From Neoceratodus forsteri (taxonomy: Eukaryota; Chordata; Ceratodontiformes; Ceratodontidae): a DNA stretch of 64,000 bases. The notes under the pieces are model-generated. The model did not search any database. It worked only from the letters and a program-made list of their open reading frames with translations, and had not been told where the DNA came from. Of this stretch, positions 11,042 through 22,628 are shown in pieces (positions within the stretch are counted from its first letter, which is position 1; each line of letters starts with the position of its first letter). The translations under genes were made by a program, and so were the position numbers. The stretch spans positions 1,564,962,501-1,565,026,500 of the forward strand of contig CM057449.1 in assembly GCA_016271365.2 (NCBI GenBank). Reading direction: 5' to 3'.

Positions 11042-12393
11042 GTGTCGATTTGTCAACTTTCCAGTGGCGTGAGCTATGGGGAGAAGGCAAAGCAGGGGGA
11101 TGAGGTAGCAGAGGTGGAAATCATGGCAGAGAGAGTGAGGGAAGCCCTCAGGTCCCTTAAGACGGAGAAAGCACAAAGGACGGATACATTACATCCCAGA
11201 GTGCTGAAGGAACTGGCGGATGTCCTGGTGAAACCCCTGGTGGGGCTCTTCAGCATCTCTCTGAGGACAGGGCGGGTGCCCCAGGACTGGAAGGTGGCGT
11301 ATATAGTGCCTATCCATAAGGGGGGATCAAGGGAGGTGGCAGGGAACTACAGGCCCATCACCCTGACATCGGTGGTGGCCAAGGTGATGGAGGGAATTGT
11401 CAAGGAGAGACTGGGGGGACCTGGAAAAGTTGGGGTGCCTGGACGATAGACAGCATGGATTTGTCCCAGAGAAATCATGTCAGACAAACCTTGTGGAGTT
11501 CTATGACTGGGTGACGAGTGCCTTGGACCTGGGTAGACCAGTGGACGTCCTCTTTCTTGACTTCAGCAAGGCGTTTGACTCTGTTCCTCACGAGGGCCTG
11601 TTGGATAATCTGGGGGAAATGGGGGTGGGGAACCAGATGATCAGATGGATAGGCAATTGGCTCCCGAACTGGACCCAGAGGGTCGTGGTTGGCAGGATAG
11701 TCTCATCCTCAAGGAGGGTCATTAGTTGAGTCCCTCGGGGATCGGTCCTTGGGCCCTTCCTGTTCAATGCCTACGTCTCTGACACAAGGAAGGGTATTAG
11801 GAGTGAGATGAGTCTCTCTGCGGCTGACTCAAAACTGGGGGTGGTGGTGGATGGGGAGAGGGGAGGGTGGCCCTACAGGGGGACCTGGAGGCTCTGGAAA
11901 GGTGGTCTAGAAAGTGGAAGCTGAGGTTCAATGCAGGGAAATGCAAGGTACTGCACCTGGGAGCCAGAAACCCAGGCCAAGTATACACCCTGGGGGGGAA
12001 ATGCTACAAGTCTCGATGGCAGAGAGGGACCTAGGAGTGGTGGTGGATGTCAAGATGAACAACTCGGAGACTTGTAGGAGGGCAGCAGCAAAGGCCAACA
12101 GGATGCTTGGATGCATCACTAGAGGGCTCACCTCCAGAAGGAGGGAAGTGATACTACCACTGTTTAACTGCTTGGTGAGGCCGTATCTCGAGTACTGCGT
12201 GCAGTTTTGGAGGCCACATTTAAAGAGGGACACTGAACTCCTGGAGAGGGTCCAGAGGAGGGCAACCAAAATGATTTGGGGCTTGGGGGATAGGACCTAT
12301 GGGGAGAGGCTCAAAGAGCTAAATATATACACATTGGAAGAGAGAAGGGACCGGGGGGACATGATAGAGGTCTTCAGGCACATGAAGGGATAA
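11042..12393 (+). pseudogene. CR1-B reverse transcriptase, broken
   Basis: The segment 11,090-11,448 gives the RT N-terminus with LKELADVLVKPLVGLF, VPQDWKVAYIVPIHKGG and GNYRPITLTSVVAKVMEG. The segment 11,397-11,729 gives QHGFVPEKSCQTNL and VDVLFLDFSKAFDSVPHEG. After a TGA at about 11,727 the reading continues with VPRGSVLGPFLFNAY. The catalytic FADD box is replaced by SAADSK at about 11,820, so the enzyme would be dead. The segment 11,914-12,393 is the C-terminal part ([43 protein letters not shown]). There is one frame change near 11,400 and another near 11,900. Confidence 0.85.
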
Positions 12394-12755
12394 ATAAGAG
12401 AGGAGCCGCTAGGTGCTCCAAGGAAGGGGGCAACTAGAGGGCATGGGTGGAAGCTGGAGGGGGAGATCTGGGAGAAAGGAGGAGGTGCTACTCACTGAGA
12501 GGGTGGTGGAGCCATGGAATGTGCTGCCCAGGGGGCTGGTGGAGGCAGAAATGGTGAAGGGATTCAAGAGGGGGTGGGACAGGTTCAGGGGAAGGGTTCT
12601 GGAAACAAAAACCAGTGCAGCGAGAATATCTGGGACTGAGAAGGGAGAAGCCAGAGAGGGAGAGGGGGCAGCAAGGTCAGCTCCCAGGATGGGGGCTGAC
12701 CAAACGAGCAGACACAAAAGACCGTTAGGTCTATTCTGCTGGCATTTTAGTAAGG
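11063..12755 (+). mobile_element. GC-rich CR1-type LINE (CR1-B), right part with RT
   Basis: This continues CR1-B after the L2-B insertion. It covers the linker, RT, C-terminal region and 3' UTR to about 12,755, where the target duplication 'gaagttatat' and the CR1-A reading resume. Its 3' end ('ggtctattctgctggcat') differs from the 'ccttatctgccgtc' end of the other CR1 copies, so it is a separate CR1 or L3 subfamily. The 5' end is truncated in the linker before the RT. Confidence 0.8.
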
Positions 12756-14691
12756 AAAAAGAAGTTATATAATAAGACCAAAAAATACACCACTAGCACT
12801 AATAAGATTGCTTTTACAAAAGCAGTTAAGGACGTGAAGAAAACAATTAAGAAAGCAAAAAAAGAAATAGAAATCAAATTGGCAGCCACTATAACAGATA
12901 ATAAGAAAAGTTTTTATAATTACATAGGGTCATTAAGAAATAAGAAGGGCAACTCTGTAGGTCCCATAACAACAGAACAGGGAACCATAAGCATAGAAAC
13001 TGAAATGGCTTCAGCTTTCAATAGTTACCTTCTTAGTGTGCACAACGAAAAAGCTATCTTATCTAATGGTCTTCCATTTATACAAATGGATTGTCCAATT
13101 ATTTGGCCAGATGATATTATACAAACTGTTACATCATTAAATAATAACAGCTCTGCAGGTCCAGATGGCCTGACACCAACACTTTTGAAATAAATAATCT
13201 ATGAGCTGGCAGGCCCCATTTCTGTTTTTTTAACTCATCATTGAAACGAGGGAAATCACTAAACATATGGAATAAAGCAATTGTGACCCCTATTCACAAG
13301 GGAGATAAAAAGCAAGATATTAAAAATTACAGGCCTGTTAGCCTTACATCAGTATTAGGCACAACTTTTAAAACAATATTACAGAAACATATTATACAAC
13401 ATTTAACCAACATAGGTTATTGTGATACAACTCAACATGGTTTTGTATCAGGCAGATCTTGTTTAACCAATCAATTGTCCTTTTTTGAACCGGTTAGTGC
13501 TGCCTTAGATAGAGGAATGCCAGTGGATGTGGTCTTCCTAGATTTTTCAAAGGCTTTTGATTTAGTTTCCACTAAGATACGAATCCAAGAACTAATGAGA
13601 CTAAATTTCTATCCTAATATTATAAGTTGGATCAACTCATGGCTGAGTAATAGATCTCAGTGTGTGTCAATACGAGGGTTTTATGTCTCCTTGGGGGGAC
13701 ATGTCCAGCGGAGAACCACAAAGCTCAGTCTTGGGTCCTACTTTGTTTAATATATTATCATCCTCTATGCAAGTGCCAGCAGGAACTTGGTCCTGCAAGT
13801 AAGCAGATGACTGCAAAGTGGGTGGTATCGTCCATAATGTAACAACAAAAGCCTTTCAAGATAGTTTGCATTATTTGACTCGTTGGGCACGTGAACATAA
13901 TTTAGTTTTTAATGAACAAAAATGTAAAGTTATGCACCTTGGAACACAGAACTTAAAATTTCAATATAGTATTAATAATGTTGAGCTTGAAGTATGTACC
14001 GATGAAAAGGATTTGGGTGTCTGAATATCTGACAACCTAAAATTTGACTTCCACACTGACAAAATTGTCAGGAGATGCAATCAAATTATACATTGCATCC
14101 TGAGATCGATAAAAAGTAGGGATTCCATGGTTATTTTCTCATTGTATACAGCCTTTATACGTCCAAATATGGAGTACTGTCTTCCTTTTAGTGCTCCCTA
14201 TTCCGTGAAAGGAAAAAATAGAATAGAAAGCGTACAAAGGAAAGCCACTAAACAAATATTAGAGGTAAAAGGTTTACAATATCGTGATAGATTACAGTAT
14301 TTACAATTATACTCAATGGATTACAGACGTCTAAGGGGAGAGTTATGTTTGATTTTTAGGGCCTATAACAACCCAGAATTATTTGAGCTCATTGGTCTAA
14401 ATAAAAATACATTTCATCATAAGAATACGAGGTCACATAATTTAAGACTCATAGGAGAAATGAATAATACTGTTAAAAGGAGTCAATGGTTTACCCAGAG
14501 AGTTGTTAATGCTTGGAATATATTGCCAAGATATGTGGTTGAGAGTGGAAGTATGTCAGTTTTAAAAAAAAGTTTAGACATCTTTATGGGTGAAAAAAAA
14601 TTCTTACGATCCACCACTGTATGGTGGCAAGTTCATTTATGGACTTCGGTCTTCTGAACTTGATACTAAAACTATGAAACTATGAAACTAC
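12756..14691 (+). mobile_element. AT-rich CR1-type LINE (CR1-A), right part
   Basis: CR1-A resumes in the linker right after the CR1-B target duplication and runs through RT to its 3' end. The stop of ORF2 is at 14,655-14,657. It is followed by a very short 3' end with AAACTATG repeats (14,670-14,691), after which gypsy sequence begins. This fixes the right end of the 9.7-kb insertion in the gypsy element. Confidence 0.85.
12760..14657 (+). pseudogene. CR1-A ORF2, reverse transcriptase half
   Basis: The segment 12,834-13,193 holds a Lys-rich linker and the RT start (SLNNNSSAGPDGLTPTLLK), followed by a TAA. The segment 13,241-13,750 has WNKAIVTPIHKGD, KNYRPVSLTSVLGTTFK, QHGFVSGRSCLTNQL and VDVVFLDFSKAFDLV. 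A small deletion and frame changes lie around 13,680-13,800. The catalytic box survives only as '*ADDCKVGG' near 13,800, with a stop in front of it. The segments 13,818-14,024 and 14,127-14,657 give the thumb and C-terminal part (MHLGTQNLKF, IRPNMEYCLPFSAP, SVQRKATKQI, AWNILPRYVV). Confidence 0.85.
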
Positions 14692-15860
14692 TACCTCCCA
14701 ATGCTCAGTACACCATTCATGGAGAGGTTCACATTAGAAAAGATGTAAAGAACAAAATATTAATGTTGGATGCACCAGGCGATGCAAAGTTGCCAGAAGG
14801 ATTATTGGTTAAGCCCAGCATTTTGCCTGCCCGTGCACATGCCTATGCACGATGAGTGATGGTCCAGATTCACAATGTGTCAGATCGGGAGATCCAGGTG
14901 AACAGAGGGTGCACCCTAGCTACAGTACACTGTGCAAACACTGCAGTATTACCCTGTAACAAGTGCTCCGGCGAGAAGGAGAGAGTGACCCCGGACTTAT
15001 TTGACTTTGGTGATTCCCCGTTGCCAGCTGAATGGAAAGCTAGAATTAGCAAGAAACTCGCCCAGAGAGGCTAAGTGTTTTTGTTAAAAGAATGGGACGT
15101 CGGGTGTGTCCAGGGTGCAGAGCATCACATGTGCCTGCATGATGACTGGACATTTTGAGAGAGATCCCGACACCTCGCCCCAGCAAACTTACACGATGTT
15201 AGGAGACACTTGCAGGAAATGCCTGCTGCTGGTGCCATACAAGAATAAAGGAGCCCATATGCCTCTCCCATTGTGGTTGTGCATAAAAAGAATTGGTCTG
15301 TGAGGATGAGTGTTGATTATCGAACCCTGAACCGGTGGACCATCCCAGATCAGTACACCATGCCCCGTATACAAGATGCCCTGGATTGCTTGAATGGGCG
15401 CACATGGTTCTCAGTATTGGATCTTCACAGTGGACATTACCAGATTCCGATGGCCCCGGAGGACCATGAGAAAACAGTCTTCATCTGTCCTTTGGGGTTC
15501 TACAAATTTCTGAGAATGCCACAGAGGATTTCGGGTGCTCTGGCCACCTTTCAGCGAATGATGGAACATGCGGAGGGAGATATGAACTTGCTGGAATGTC
15601 TAGTGTACCTAGATGATGTCATTGTGTCCGGACGCACATTACAGGAACATGAGACCCGACTGTTTAAAGTGCTGGACTGATTGGAAGATTTCAGCCTCAA
15701 GCTGTCCATCGACAAGTGCCAGTTTTTTCAAACCTCAGTGAAGTATGTGGGGCACATGGTATCTGCAGAAGGGATAGAGACCGATCACAGTAAGGTTGAG
15801 TCACTGACTACTTGGCCCCAGCCTCATAACAGAAAGAACTACTAGCGTTTCTGAGGTTCT
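14692..15860 (+). pseudogene. Gypsy protease extension and reverse transcriptase
   Basis: The segment 14,692-15,070 continues the protease-linked region (IHGEVHIRKD, VQIHNVSDREIQVNRG) and starts a new frame near 14,856. The RT follows: ASPIVVVHKKN (about 15,258), the run VDYRTLN, FSVLDLHSGHYQIPMAPED with catalytic Asp (about 15,410-15,465), FLRMPQ and VYLDDVIVSG with the YLDD box (about 15,602-15,630), and VKYVGHMVSAEGIE at about 15,735. There are stops at 15,678 and at about 15,843 and frame changes near 15,250 and 15,835. The YLDD residues are intact. Confidence 0.85.
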
Positions 15861-16775
15861 GTGGCTACTACAGAGTTCATAAAAGACTATTCAAAGGTGA
15901 TTAGCACTCCTGAATCTTACCCAGGGTTACCCTCTACCAACCGTAAATGCAAGAAAGGGGCTGTTAAAGAACCAGAGAAAGTGTACTTCTGCACAGGTGA
16001 ACCTTTTGGGCCCCGCTGGACACCCAAATGTGCAGCAGCCTTCCATGAATTCATATACCAGCTCACCCATGCCCGCATCCTCGCCTATGCTGACCCTACC
16101 AAGCCCTATGTGCTGCATACAGACGCCAGTCTGCAGGGCCTAGGAGCTGTGCTGTATCAAGACCATGTGGATGGTTTGAGACCAGTAGCTTTCGCCAGCA
16201 GGAGTTTGACCCCATTGGAGCGAAACTATCCTGTGCACAAGCTGGAGTTCTTTGCCCTAAAATGGGCCATCATTGATCAGTTTCATGAGTACCTCTATGG
16301 GGCAAAGATATTAGTGAAGACCGACAATAACCCATTGACCTATGTACAGACTTCATCTAAGTTAGATGCCACTGGGCACCAGTGGCTGTCTGCCTTATCA
16401 ACCTATGATTATGCTGTCGAAAACAGACCGGGACTGAACCATATTGATGCTGATGCCCTGTCACGAAGGCTCACTTCCAGGAGTGCATGGGTCAGGCTGT
16501 CTGAGCCTGACATCTGAGCATTGTGTCAAAAGTCTGACAGAGATGAACAGATGTCTGCGGACACAGTGGACTGTCTAGTAGATTGTTTGGGCCCTCCTGA
16601 TACCTGCATACCGGCTGCCTATTGCCATTTCTCTGCTCTAGATATTAGTGCACTACCTCAACTTGACGATGACAGTATTCAGTGGGCTCAATCCCAAGAT
16701 CCTATGATTCAACCCGCACTTGATGCCTTGCGTGTGGGGAAAGATGTGTCTAAGTTGCGTTCCCCTGACTTGTGA
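15861..16775 (+). pseudogene. Gypsy RNase H and spacer
   Basis: The open stretch 15,861-16,515 is a complete RNase H of the gypsy kind: HTDASLQGLGAVLYQ (first catalytic Asp), HKLEFFALKWAI (catalytic Glu), VKTDNNPLTYV (second Asp) and NHIDADALSRR (fourth acidic residue). The enzyme removes the RNA strand during reverse transcription. A stop follows at 16,515, then 16,521-16,775 codes a spacer with WAQSQDPMIQPALDALR typical of the region before the integrase finger. The four acidic residues are present, so damage is limited to the frame breaks. Confidence 0.85.
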
Positions 16776-16784
16776 ACTGCCCTA

Positions 16785-17837
16785 TTGTTTAAAGAAGGCC
16801 CCAGGTTGAAGTTACTCAAACAGTCGTTATACAGAGAGACAGTGGATCATAGTGGTCAAGTAGACAAGCAACAATTGGCCCTGCCCACGGCCTTTAAACA
16901 CTTGGTACTGAGGTCCCTCCACAATCACATGAGGCACCTCGGTATTGACAGGACTCTCGACCTGGTACGATCGTGATTCTACTGGCCCAAGATGGGAGCT
17001 GATGTTGAGCACCATGTAAAGACCTGTAGTCATTGCCTCCAAAGACAAGCCCTGTCTCAGAGGGCTGTCCTCCTTGTCAATATCACTACCAGTGCCCCCA
17101 TGGAACTGGTCTGCATAACTTTTTTGTGTTTAGAACATGGTCAATGGAATATTGGCAATGTGTTAGTGGTTACGGATCATTTCACACAGTATGCAAAAGC
17201 TTTTCCGACTAAAGATCAAAAAGCCTCTACCGTGGCCAAGGTGCTAGTGGAAAAATTCTTCGTCCACTATGGTGCCCCCCAGCGGATCCACTCTGACCAA
17301 GGCAGAGACTTTGAAAGTAGGCTAATCAAAGAAATGCTCTCTCTATGGAGGGTGCAGAAGTCAAAAACCACCCCCTATCACCCGCAAGGGGACCCTCAAC
17401 CAGAACATTTTAACAGCACCCTTCTAGACATGCTGGGCACCCTCCATCCAAAAGACAAGCAGAGGTGGAGCCAGCAGATTAGCACCTTGGTACACGCATA
17501 CAATTGTACCAAAAATGACGCTACTGGGTCCTCCCCCTACTGTCTCATGTTTGGGAGGGAGGCCCGCCTGCCGGTTGATGTCTGCTTTGGGGTCTCCCCA
17601 GACAGAGTCCGAGACAAAAACTACCTGCAGTATGTACAGAAACTGAAAGCTCAATTGAACCATGCATATCAACTGTCCCAGACAATGGTCACGAAAAGAA
17701 AGCTCGCCAACGAAGAGAGGCACGATAAGAAAGTAAAGGCTCAAGAGCTATGCCCGAAGACCGTGTGTTATTACACAATTTGGGACTACATGGCAAGCAC
17801 AAAATTGCTGATAGGTGGCAACATCTTCCTCATGTAG
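16785..17837 (+). pseudogene. Gypsy integrase (HHCC finger and DDE core)
   Basis: This enzyme inserts the cDNA into the genome. The zinc-binding part is LHNHMRHLGID (two His) with a TGA at 16,974, then VKTCSHCLQRQ (two Cys). The core in 16,992-17,837 has VTDHFTQYAKAFPT, IHSDQGRDFES and GDPQPEHFNSTLLDMLGTL, so the D, D and E residues are all present. The segment ends with the basic helix before the C-terminal domain. One stop inside the finger is the only lesion visible up to about 17,745, where the frame changes. Confidence 0.88.
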
Positions 17838-18890
17838 TAGTTGGAAAGTTGGATGATCTACCAGTGTACAAGGTACGCCCAGAGAATAACTCCAAAGCTG
17901 TCAGGACCATGCACCGTAACCACTTGCTGCCTATTGGCCAAATTATCATTGAGGCTGAACCACCAGAAATTGATTCCCCTGGGCCGGTGATTCATGCTGC
18001 TGCAAGGAGGAGACAGAGTTCATTTGCTTCGGCTGTTAAAGATTCGGAGCCCTCTCCCCCCCGGCTGGCCTCGAATGATAGTGACTGTCAATCCACCTCT
18101 GGTGAAAGTGATTGTGACAATGCCTATTACCCCTCCTGTGAACTGAGTCAGCTGTTTCGAGGTAACCCTATGACAAACTGTGAAGATGAAGCTGGGCCTT
18201 CAGGACTGCATAACCCCCCAGATTCTTCTTTGGATCCAGTAGCCCCTGAAAGTGAGGTGCAAAGCATCACATCTGAGGTTACGAACTCTGTGTTTTGTGG
18301 AACTGTGTGAATTGCCCGAAGAAGGGGCTGATAGTCTGAGTCTCCCTGGTGACACACCAGAGCCTGAAGAACAATGTGAGAGTGTTGACAGCCCCCCTTC
18401 AGTGCCGCAAAGCCTAATTGTGCCAGAACCTCTCAAAATGAGCAACCTGGGCCTTTGTCAGAAAATAATAATGAGCAAAGTGTTGTGGGAACAGAGCATA
18501 CAGAACAAGGAGCTGACAGTGCTCCCGGTTTGGACATTCACATCCATGCAGAGGCACCCCTCACGAATGACAAAAGCTCCAAAGTTAGTGCTGAAATTAC
18601 AAATATTGTGGCTGTTCCCCCCAGAAAGACTGGCCAAACTGTTAAGCCAGTATTGCGCTTCAGTTATGATTCTCCTGGGAGGGAGGCCAGTGGATTTGCC
18701 TCTCAATGTGGTTCACAAAGGTGTTTATATTTCTCAGGGCTCAGTACCCAAACTGAGCTTAATGGCCAATTCCAGGTTAGCTGTTCTTCCTTCAGAACAT
18801 GGTGTCCCTGTCCCATCAAGACCCAAGTTAGCTGATAGGGAAGGGCCCCCTCTTACACTGTTTAATGTACAAGAAGTTATTACATGAATT
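17745..18890 (+). pseudogene. Gypsy integrase C-terminal domain and acidic tail
   Basis: The segment 17,750-18,310 opens with EDRVLLHNLGLHGKHKIADRW and LPVYKVRPE, the GPY/F-like C-terminal module common in vertebrate gypsy elements, then MHRNHLLPIG. An acidic Ser- and Pro-rich tail follows. The tail is split by frame changes near 18,290 and 18,450: the frame of 18,252-18,887 covers the middle, and that of 18,455-18,835 gives the end (KPVLRFSYDSPG). No chromodomain was recognised. Confidence 0.7.
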
Positions 18891-21160
18891 AGTATAGTGA
18901 TGTTCAAACTATGTTAATCATAGTGAAATCAGTATTACCTGTATGAAACATGCATAAGTATTGTCAGTATGGATATAGTATTGTGAAGTATTTTGAAATG
19001 TATAGTAATGTGACAAGTTTATGTTAACTGATGTATCAGATAGTATTTGCATAGCAGGCTAATGTCATATATGTCTCATTTATACTGCATTTTCAATAGT
19101 GTGATGGTACAGACTTGACACGAATGCCAAGTTTTCATCAGGCAGAGAAGGGCGCAACCCCCCTACAAATGGGGGTTCCCGAAAAGTCTTCCTTGAGCTT
19201 GCCTAAATGCTCACTGCCAGGCTGGTGTCCTGTGTTTTAGCAGTTTAAATGTATTGCCAGAAAGTGCCTATATAGCCTCTTTGTACTGTCTCTTTAAGAG
19301 CTGTTAGGGTTGCAGTCATAATTAATCTGGGAGGGGGCTGAGTGTTTCTATGCTCGAGTCCCACCCGGGCTGCCAACTAATTGCGCCGTTCTGCCATCAC
19401 TGTTAGCACATAGGGAGCTCCACAGAAGATGTACTTGTTTGCTGATCATTTATTAGAATAGTAATAATATTGCAGTTTGCCTAACCTGCCTTCTTTGCAG
19501 CATGGATATTTCTGTTTATCTCCACCATCTTGGTCCTGGACTGCTGAAATGGGCCAATCAATACCTTTGGGGGCTCTAATATGGAACCTGTCCCCAGGGG
19601 CTTTGTGGGAGCACAATTCTGTAGGAATTGTAGTTTAGGGTTTTTTGCGCCTAAATGAACCTGGAGGGGGAGCCCTTGTTGTGACTGACAGAGGAATCAG
19701 CCAACCAAACCTTTTGGATCTTGGGGAAAGTCCCAGACTGCTTGCAGTTTCAGTTCAGTTTGAGTTGGGAAGTGAAAGAAGTAACAGCTCGAAATAGGCG
19801 AGCAGTAATCCTGCATAGATTTGTATGGGAGAACTGTGAAAGGGCCGAGTTTTGGCCTGCCTGCCTGTCTGCCTGCTGTCCCTGAGAGGGAAACTGAAGT
19901 TTATTCGGACTGAATCCAAATTGGGAGGACGACTGAAGCCACAGAACTGTGACCAGGCTTTAACCTGAAGAAGACCGAAGATTTGCTGAATGCGATCGGC
20001 CTGTCAGGATTTCCAGCCACCTTTGAACTCCCGGTTTGTGCAGAGACTCTGTAATTGCGACTGGATAGCAATCTGCCTGGTACAGTAGAATTTCTTACAT
20101 GTAAATATGCTGTGTGCTGTTAGTGGGTTGTGATTTGGTTCCCCACTGTGTGCTGAACTGTGTTCTGCTTGCTGGAGGCTGCATCCAGCTCCAACGGACC
20201 GTTTGCATCTCCATTTGGCCTGGGCCTTGCCACACTGGCCCAGCCAGACTACCCGCTACTCAGAGAAAGCCATCGATGAGAGACTTGCCTGGGGATCAGC
20301 CCCCTGCTCAACACCTTGATCAGGAACGATGCCTCAGTGATTCATGTGGGCCCTGCTTCTCCTGGCACTCCAGCTCAACAACCTGCAGTCTCAGTCTCAT
20401 CCTGCCTGTGTCCTGTATTGGGTATCATGAGTAAACATCAGGGTAGCTCCCTGCAACAACAGCTAAATCTAAAATGTTGTCATCTGATTGCTTTGTTGTC
20501 TTTTCCTTCTCAAACTGAGCCCTCCGGCTCCGGATTACAAATAGTGCATGTTGCTCTCTTCCTTCACAGGGCCCCAACCAGCTGCGACGCCGGCCTACCC
20601 TTGGCAACGGTCCTGGCTAGCCCACCTTTTTCTTACCTGGGTACCCAGAGTGTGTGACTGTGTAGGGACTCTGAAGTGCATGCATAACTGTCTGATTGAT
20701 TTAGGCTTTAAGCCAATCAACCTGATTACGCCCCTCCCTTGTTCAAGTCCCCTGAATAAATCTGATTTAACTCTTTTTGCATTTAACCTGACTGTGGTTA
20801 CAGTTTGTGCCACGAGTACTGTACTGTTGCTATTTGCTGTGCATAACCTTGTTTTACAGGGGGTCCCCAGGGTTGAGCTAGAGGAAGCAGCTCTGGTGGT
20901 AAGTGCAAACAGTGTGGGTAATTGCCTGGTGAATAAGGGTCATTGTGAAAGTGATTATTGTATATTGTTCAGGCCACTTGAAGGGAAAGAGGGGGGTTAC
21001 AGTGTCCCGGAGAGCTGTGCCCAGGTTAGCTTGACCACTAACAACCCTGACCTCCGGGTGGAGGCACCCGTTCAGTACCCAGGCCCCTTAACCTGCTACT
21101 AGCCAAGCAGGCGGGGTAGTAGCCCTTGGGATAGAGCCACTTAGGGGTTACATTAGCATT
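18890..21160 (+). other. Noncoding 3' part of gypsy element, putative 3' LTR
   Basis: Purine-rich strings that could prime plus-strand synthesis occur at 19,327-19,336 (ctgggagggg) and 19,662-19,671. At 20,752-20,810 the pattern 'aataaa' followed by 'tttaacctgactgtggttacag' resembles the R-U5 part of vertebrate gypsy LTRs. LTR limits could not be set because no matching left LTR was found. The open frame 20,548-21,102 has no recognisable product. Confidence 0.4.
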
Positions 21161-21198
21161 GGGAAGCAGTACTACAACATCACCTCAAATTCAAAAGA

Positions 21199-21664
21199 GT
21201 GCTCCAAAACACCACTACAGAAGCAGACAATGAGGAGGATGGCATTTGGGGCCCGCTACAGGACATTGAAATTCCACAAGGAGAAAATACATGCTCAGTA
21301 GTAGGCATGGTAGATGCATATCTGTGTGAGCCTAACATTAGTAGTAAGGATGACCCTTTCGCTTACCGGCAAGAAGAAAAATCATGCTGGTCAAAACTGA
21401 CTGCCCAGGCTTGTAAGTTTATTGGATATCCACCCTCCAGTGTCTGTTCCGAGTGTTTATTTAGCTCTGCTGGGGATGTTGTGACTGATAAATGAACAAG
21501 ATTAACACCAGACAATTTGGAGAAACTAATGCTATTGCAGGTTAACTTGCCAAACTTTGACTACATATGTGATGCTGATCTTGAAGAAGATGACACTGAC
21601 AGCAGTACCTGTGCTGCAGCAGTGGACAAATCAGCTTTCAATTTTGAGACTCGCTGGACTGCTT
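21199..21664 (+). pseudogene. hAT transposase C-terminal dimerisation domain
   Basis: The reading has VDAYLCEPNISSKDDPFAY, CWSKLTAQACKFIGYPPSSV and CSECLFSSAGDVVTDK. This is the hAT-family C-terminal block seen in ZBED-type transposases, including the conserved 'P-S-S-V-C-S-E-x-x-F-S-S-A-G' stretch. A TGA at 21,493 (K-stop-TRLTP) interrupts it, and the frame then continues to a stop at about 21,665 with an acidic tail. A Cys replaces the usual Arg before LFSSAG. The N-terminal BED finger and catalytic core are absent. Confidence 0.85.
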
Positions 21665-22078
21665 AAAAGTAGAGATCTGGGACTTGCCTGCCTTTTGACT
21701 GCATCATCATTATCATGGGGTGGGTGGGAGATGTAGCCAGTACATCACGTTCATGTCCTCACGTACTGGTAGCAACTGTGGCAGACAAGTCCCTGTTCTC
21801 ACACACACAGTCGCTTTGTCATTCTAAGGAGATCATTTACCTAAATGCACACAATTAAATAACCACATTGATAAATGCTGCTAGCTCTGGGTTTTTTTTT
21901 CCCCTCTGGCAGTAATGGTAGTACTACTACAAAGTACAATTATTTAAACACACTATTATCTCCTTCTAAAAAATCAGACTCAGGAGGAGGCCATTTATTT
22001 ACAAACTAGAGATCTGGTCTGGGACTTTCTTGTCATCACAGTCACTTTCTCATTCTGTTCTAAGCAGTAATTTTTGGT

Positions 22079-22628
22079 AAATGTGCCTTAACTTTTTTTT
22101 TCTTTCCAACTTCTTTATCCGTGGCAGTGCATTGCAACTGTCCTCTGCCACCCTTACTTGTCTTGGGGTCTTTCGGGATATTCCATGCACTATGCACGTT
22201 CCGGTTTAACTCCCGAGCAGGCCCGGAGGCTTCATCGTGTGGTGACCCCCGATTTTTCCACCTGTGTTTTCTCCACCCTTGGTTCTACCTGGGGCACTGG
22301 AAATAGCGTTGCATGTGCATGGAGGTACATAAGCACGCCACAGCTCCAGACCAGCCCCATCTACCCTCCCCATGGTCTAGAACTGAGCTTCTCGGAGGCG
22401 GCACTGTGACCCAGCCTCCACTGGGTGGCAGCCAAGCACCGAGAGGCCTTCTTACACCCTCCTGAGGAGGAGAACTGCCTGCTGGCAGCCTACTCAATGT
22501 CCCCCCCCCCCCGCCTACCCCAGTGACCCAGGCTCATTCCCAAACCCGGGTCGCAGACGTGGCGCGAGGTGTGGCATCCAGCGCCTCAACCCTCTGCACT
22601 GTCAGGCCGGCAGCAAATGTGCCTTAAC
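22079..22628 (-). mobile_element. Long tRNA-derived SINE copy A with 14-bp target duplication
   Basis: The element 22,093-22,614 (522 bp) is flanked by perfect copies of AAATGTGCCTTAAC at 22,079-22,092 and 22,615-22,628. A T-run at 22,093-22,101 is its A-tail read on the opposite strand, so it lies on the minus strand. Its head reads 'gaggcgctggatgccacacc' and 'cccgggtttgggaatgagcc', matching the head of copy B at 34,568. The head looks like a decayed tRNA promoter (B-box-like cgggtt). Poly(A) and long duplications indicate L1-type retroposition. Confidence 0.85.

Larger units (their letters stand above)
7736..11062 (-). mobile_element. L2-type LINE, near full length (copy L2-B)
   Basis: This minus-strand LINE is inserted in CR1-B. 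Its 3' end at the left shows a short tandem tail of TAAAC units (7,737-7,757 on the plus strand as TTTAG repeats). The target duplication includes TGGCGTG at 7,729-7,735 and 11,065-11,071. From right to left it holds a 5' leader (11,062-10,850), endonuclease (10,810-about 9,900), linker and RT (9,699-8,402), C-terminal domain (8,664-8,131) and 3' UTR (8,130-7,757). The 3.3-kb length fits a nearly complete short L2. Confidence 0.85.
14692..18890 (+). mobile_element. Ty3/gypsy LTR retrotransposon, Pol half
   Basis: The gypsy element resumes right after the CR1-A octamer tail. Domain order is protease C-terminal extension, RT, RNase H, integrase with HHCC finger, and GPY/F-type C-terminal domain. 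This is the standard Ty3/gypsy order (integrase after RNase H). An acidic, Ser-rich tail follows. Several stops and frameshifts are spread along it. Confidence 0.88.

Noticed and set aside
20548..21102. 184-codon open frame after gypsy Pol (env-like position)
   Set aside because: No signal peptide, fusion peptide or transmembrane pattern of an envelope was seen, and it overlaps LTR-like signals.
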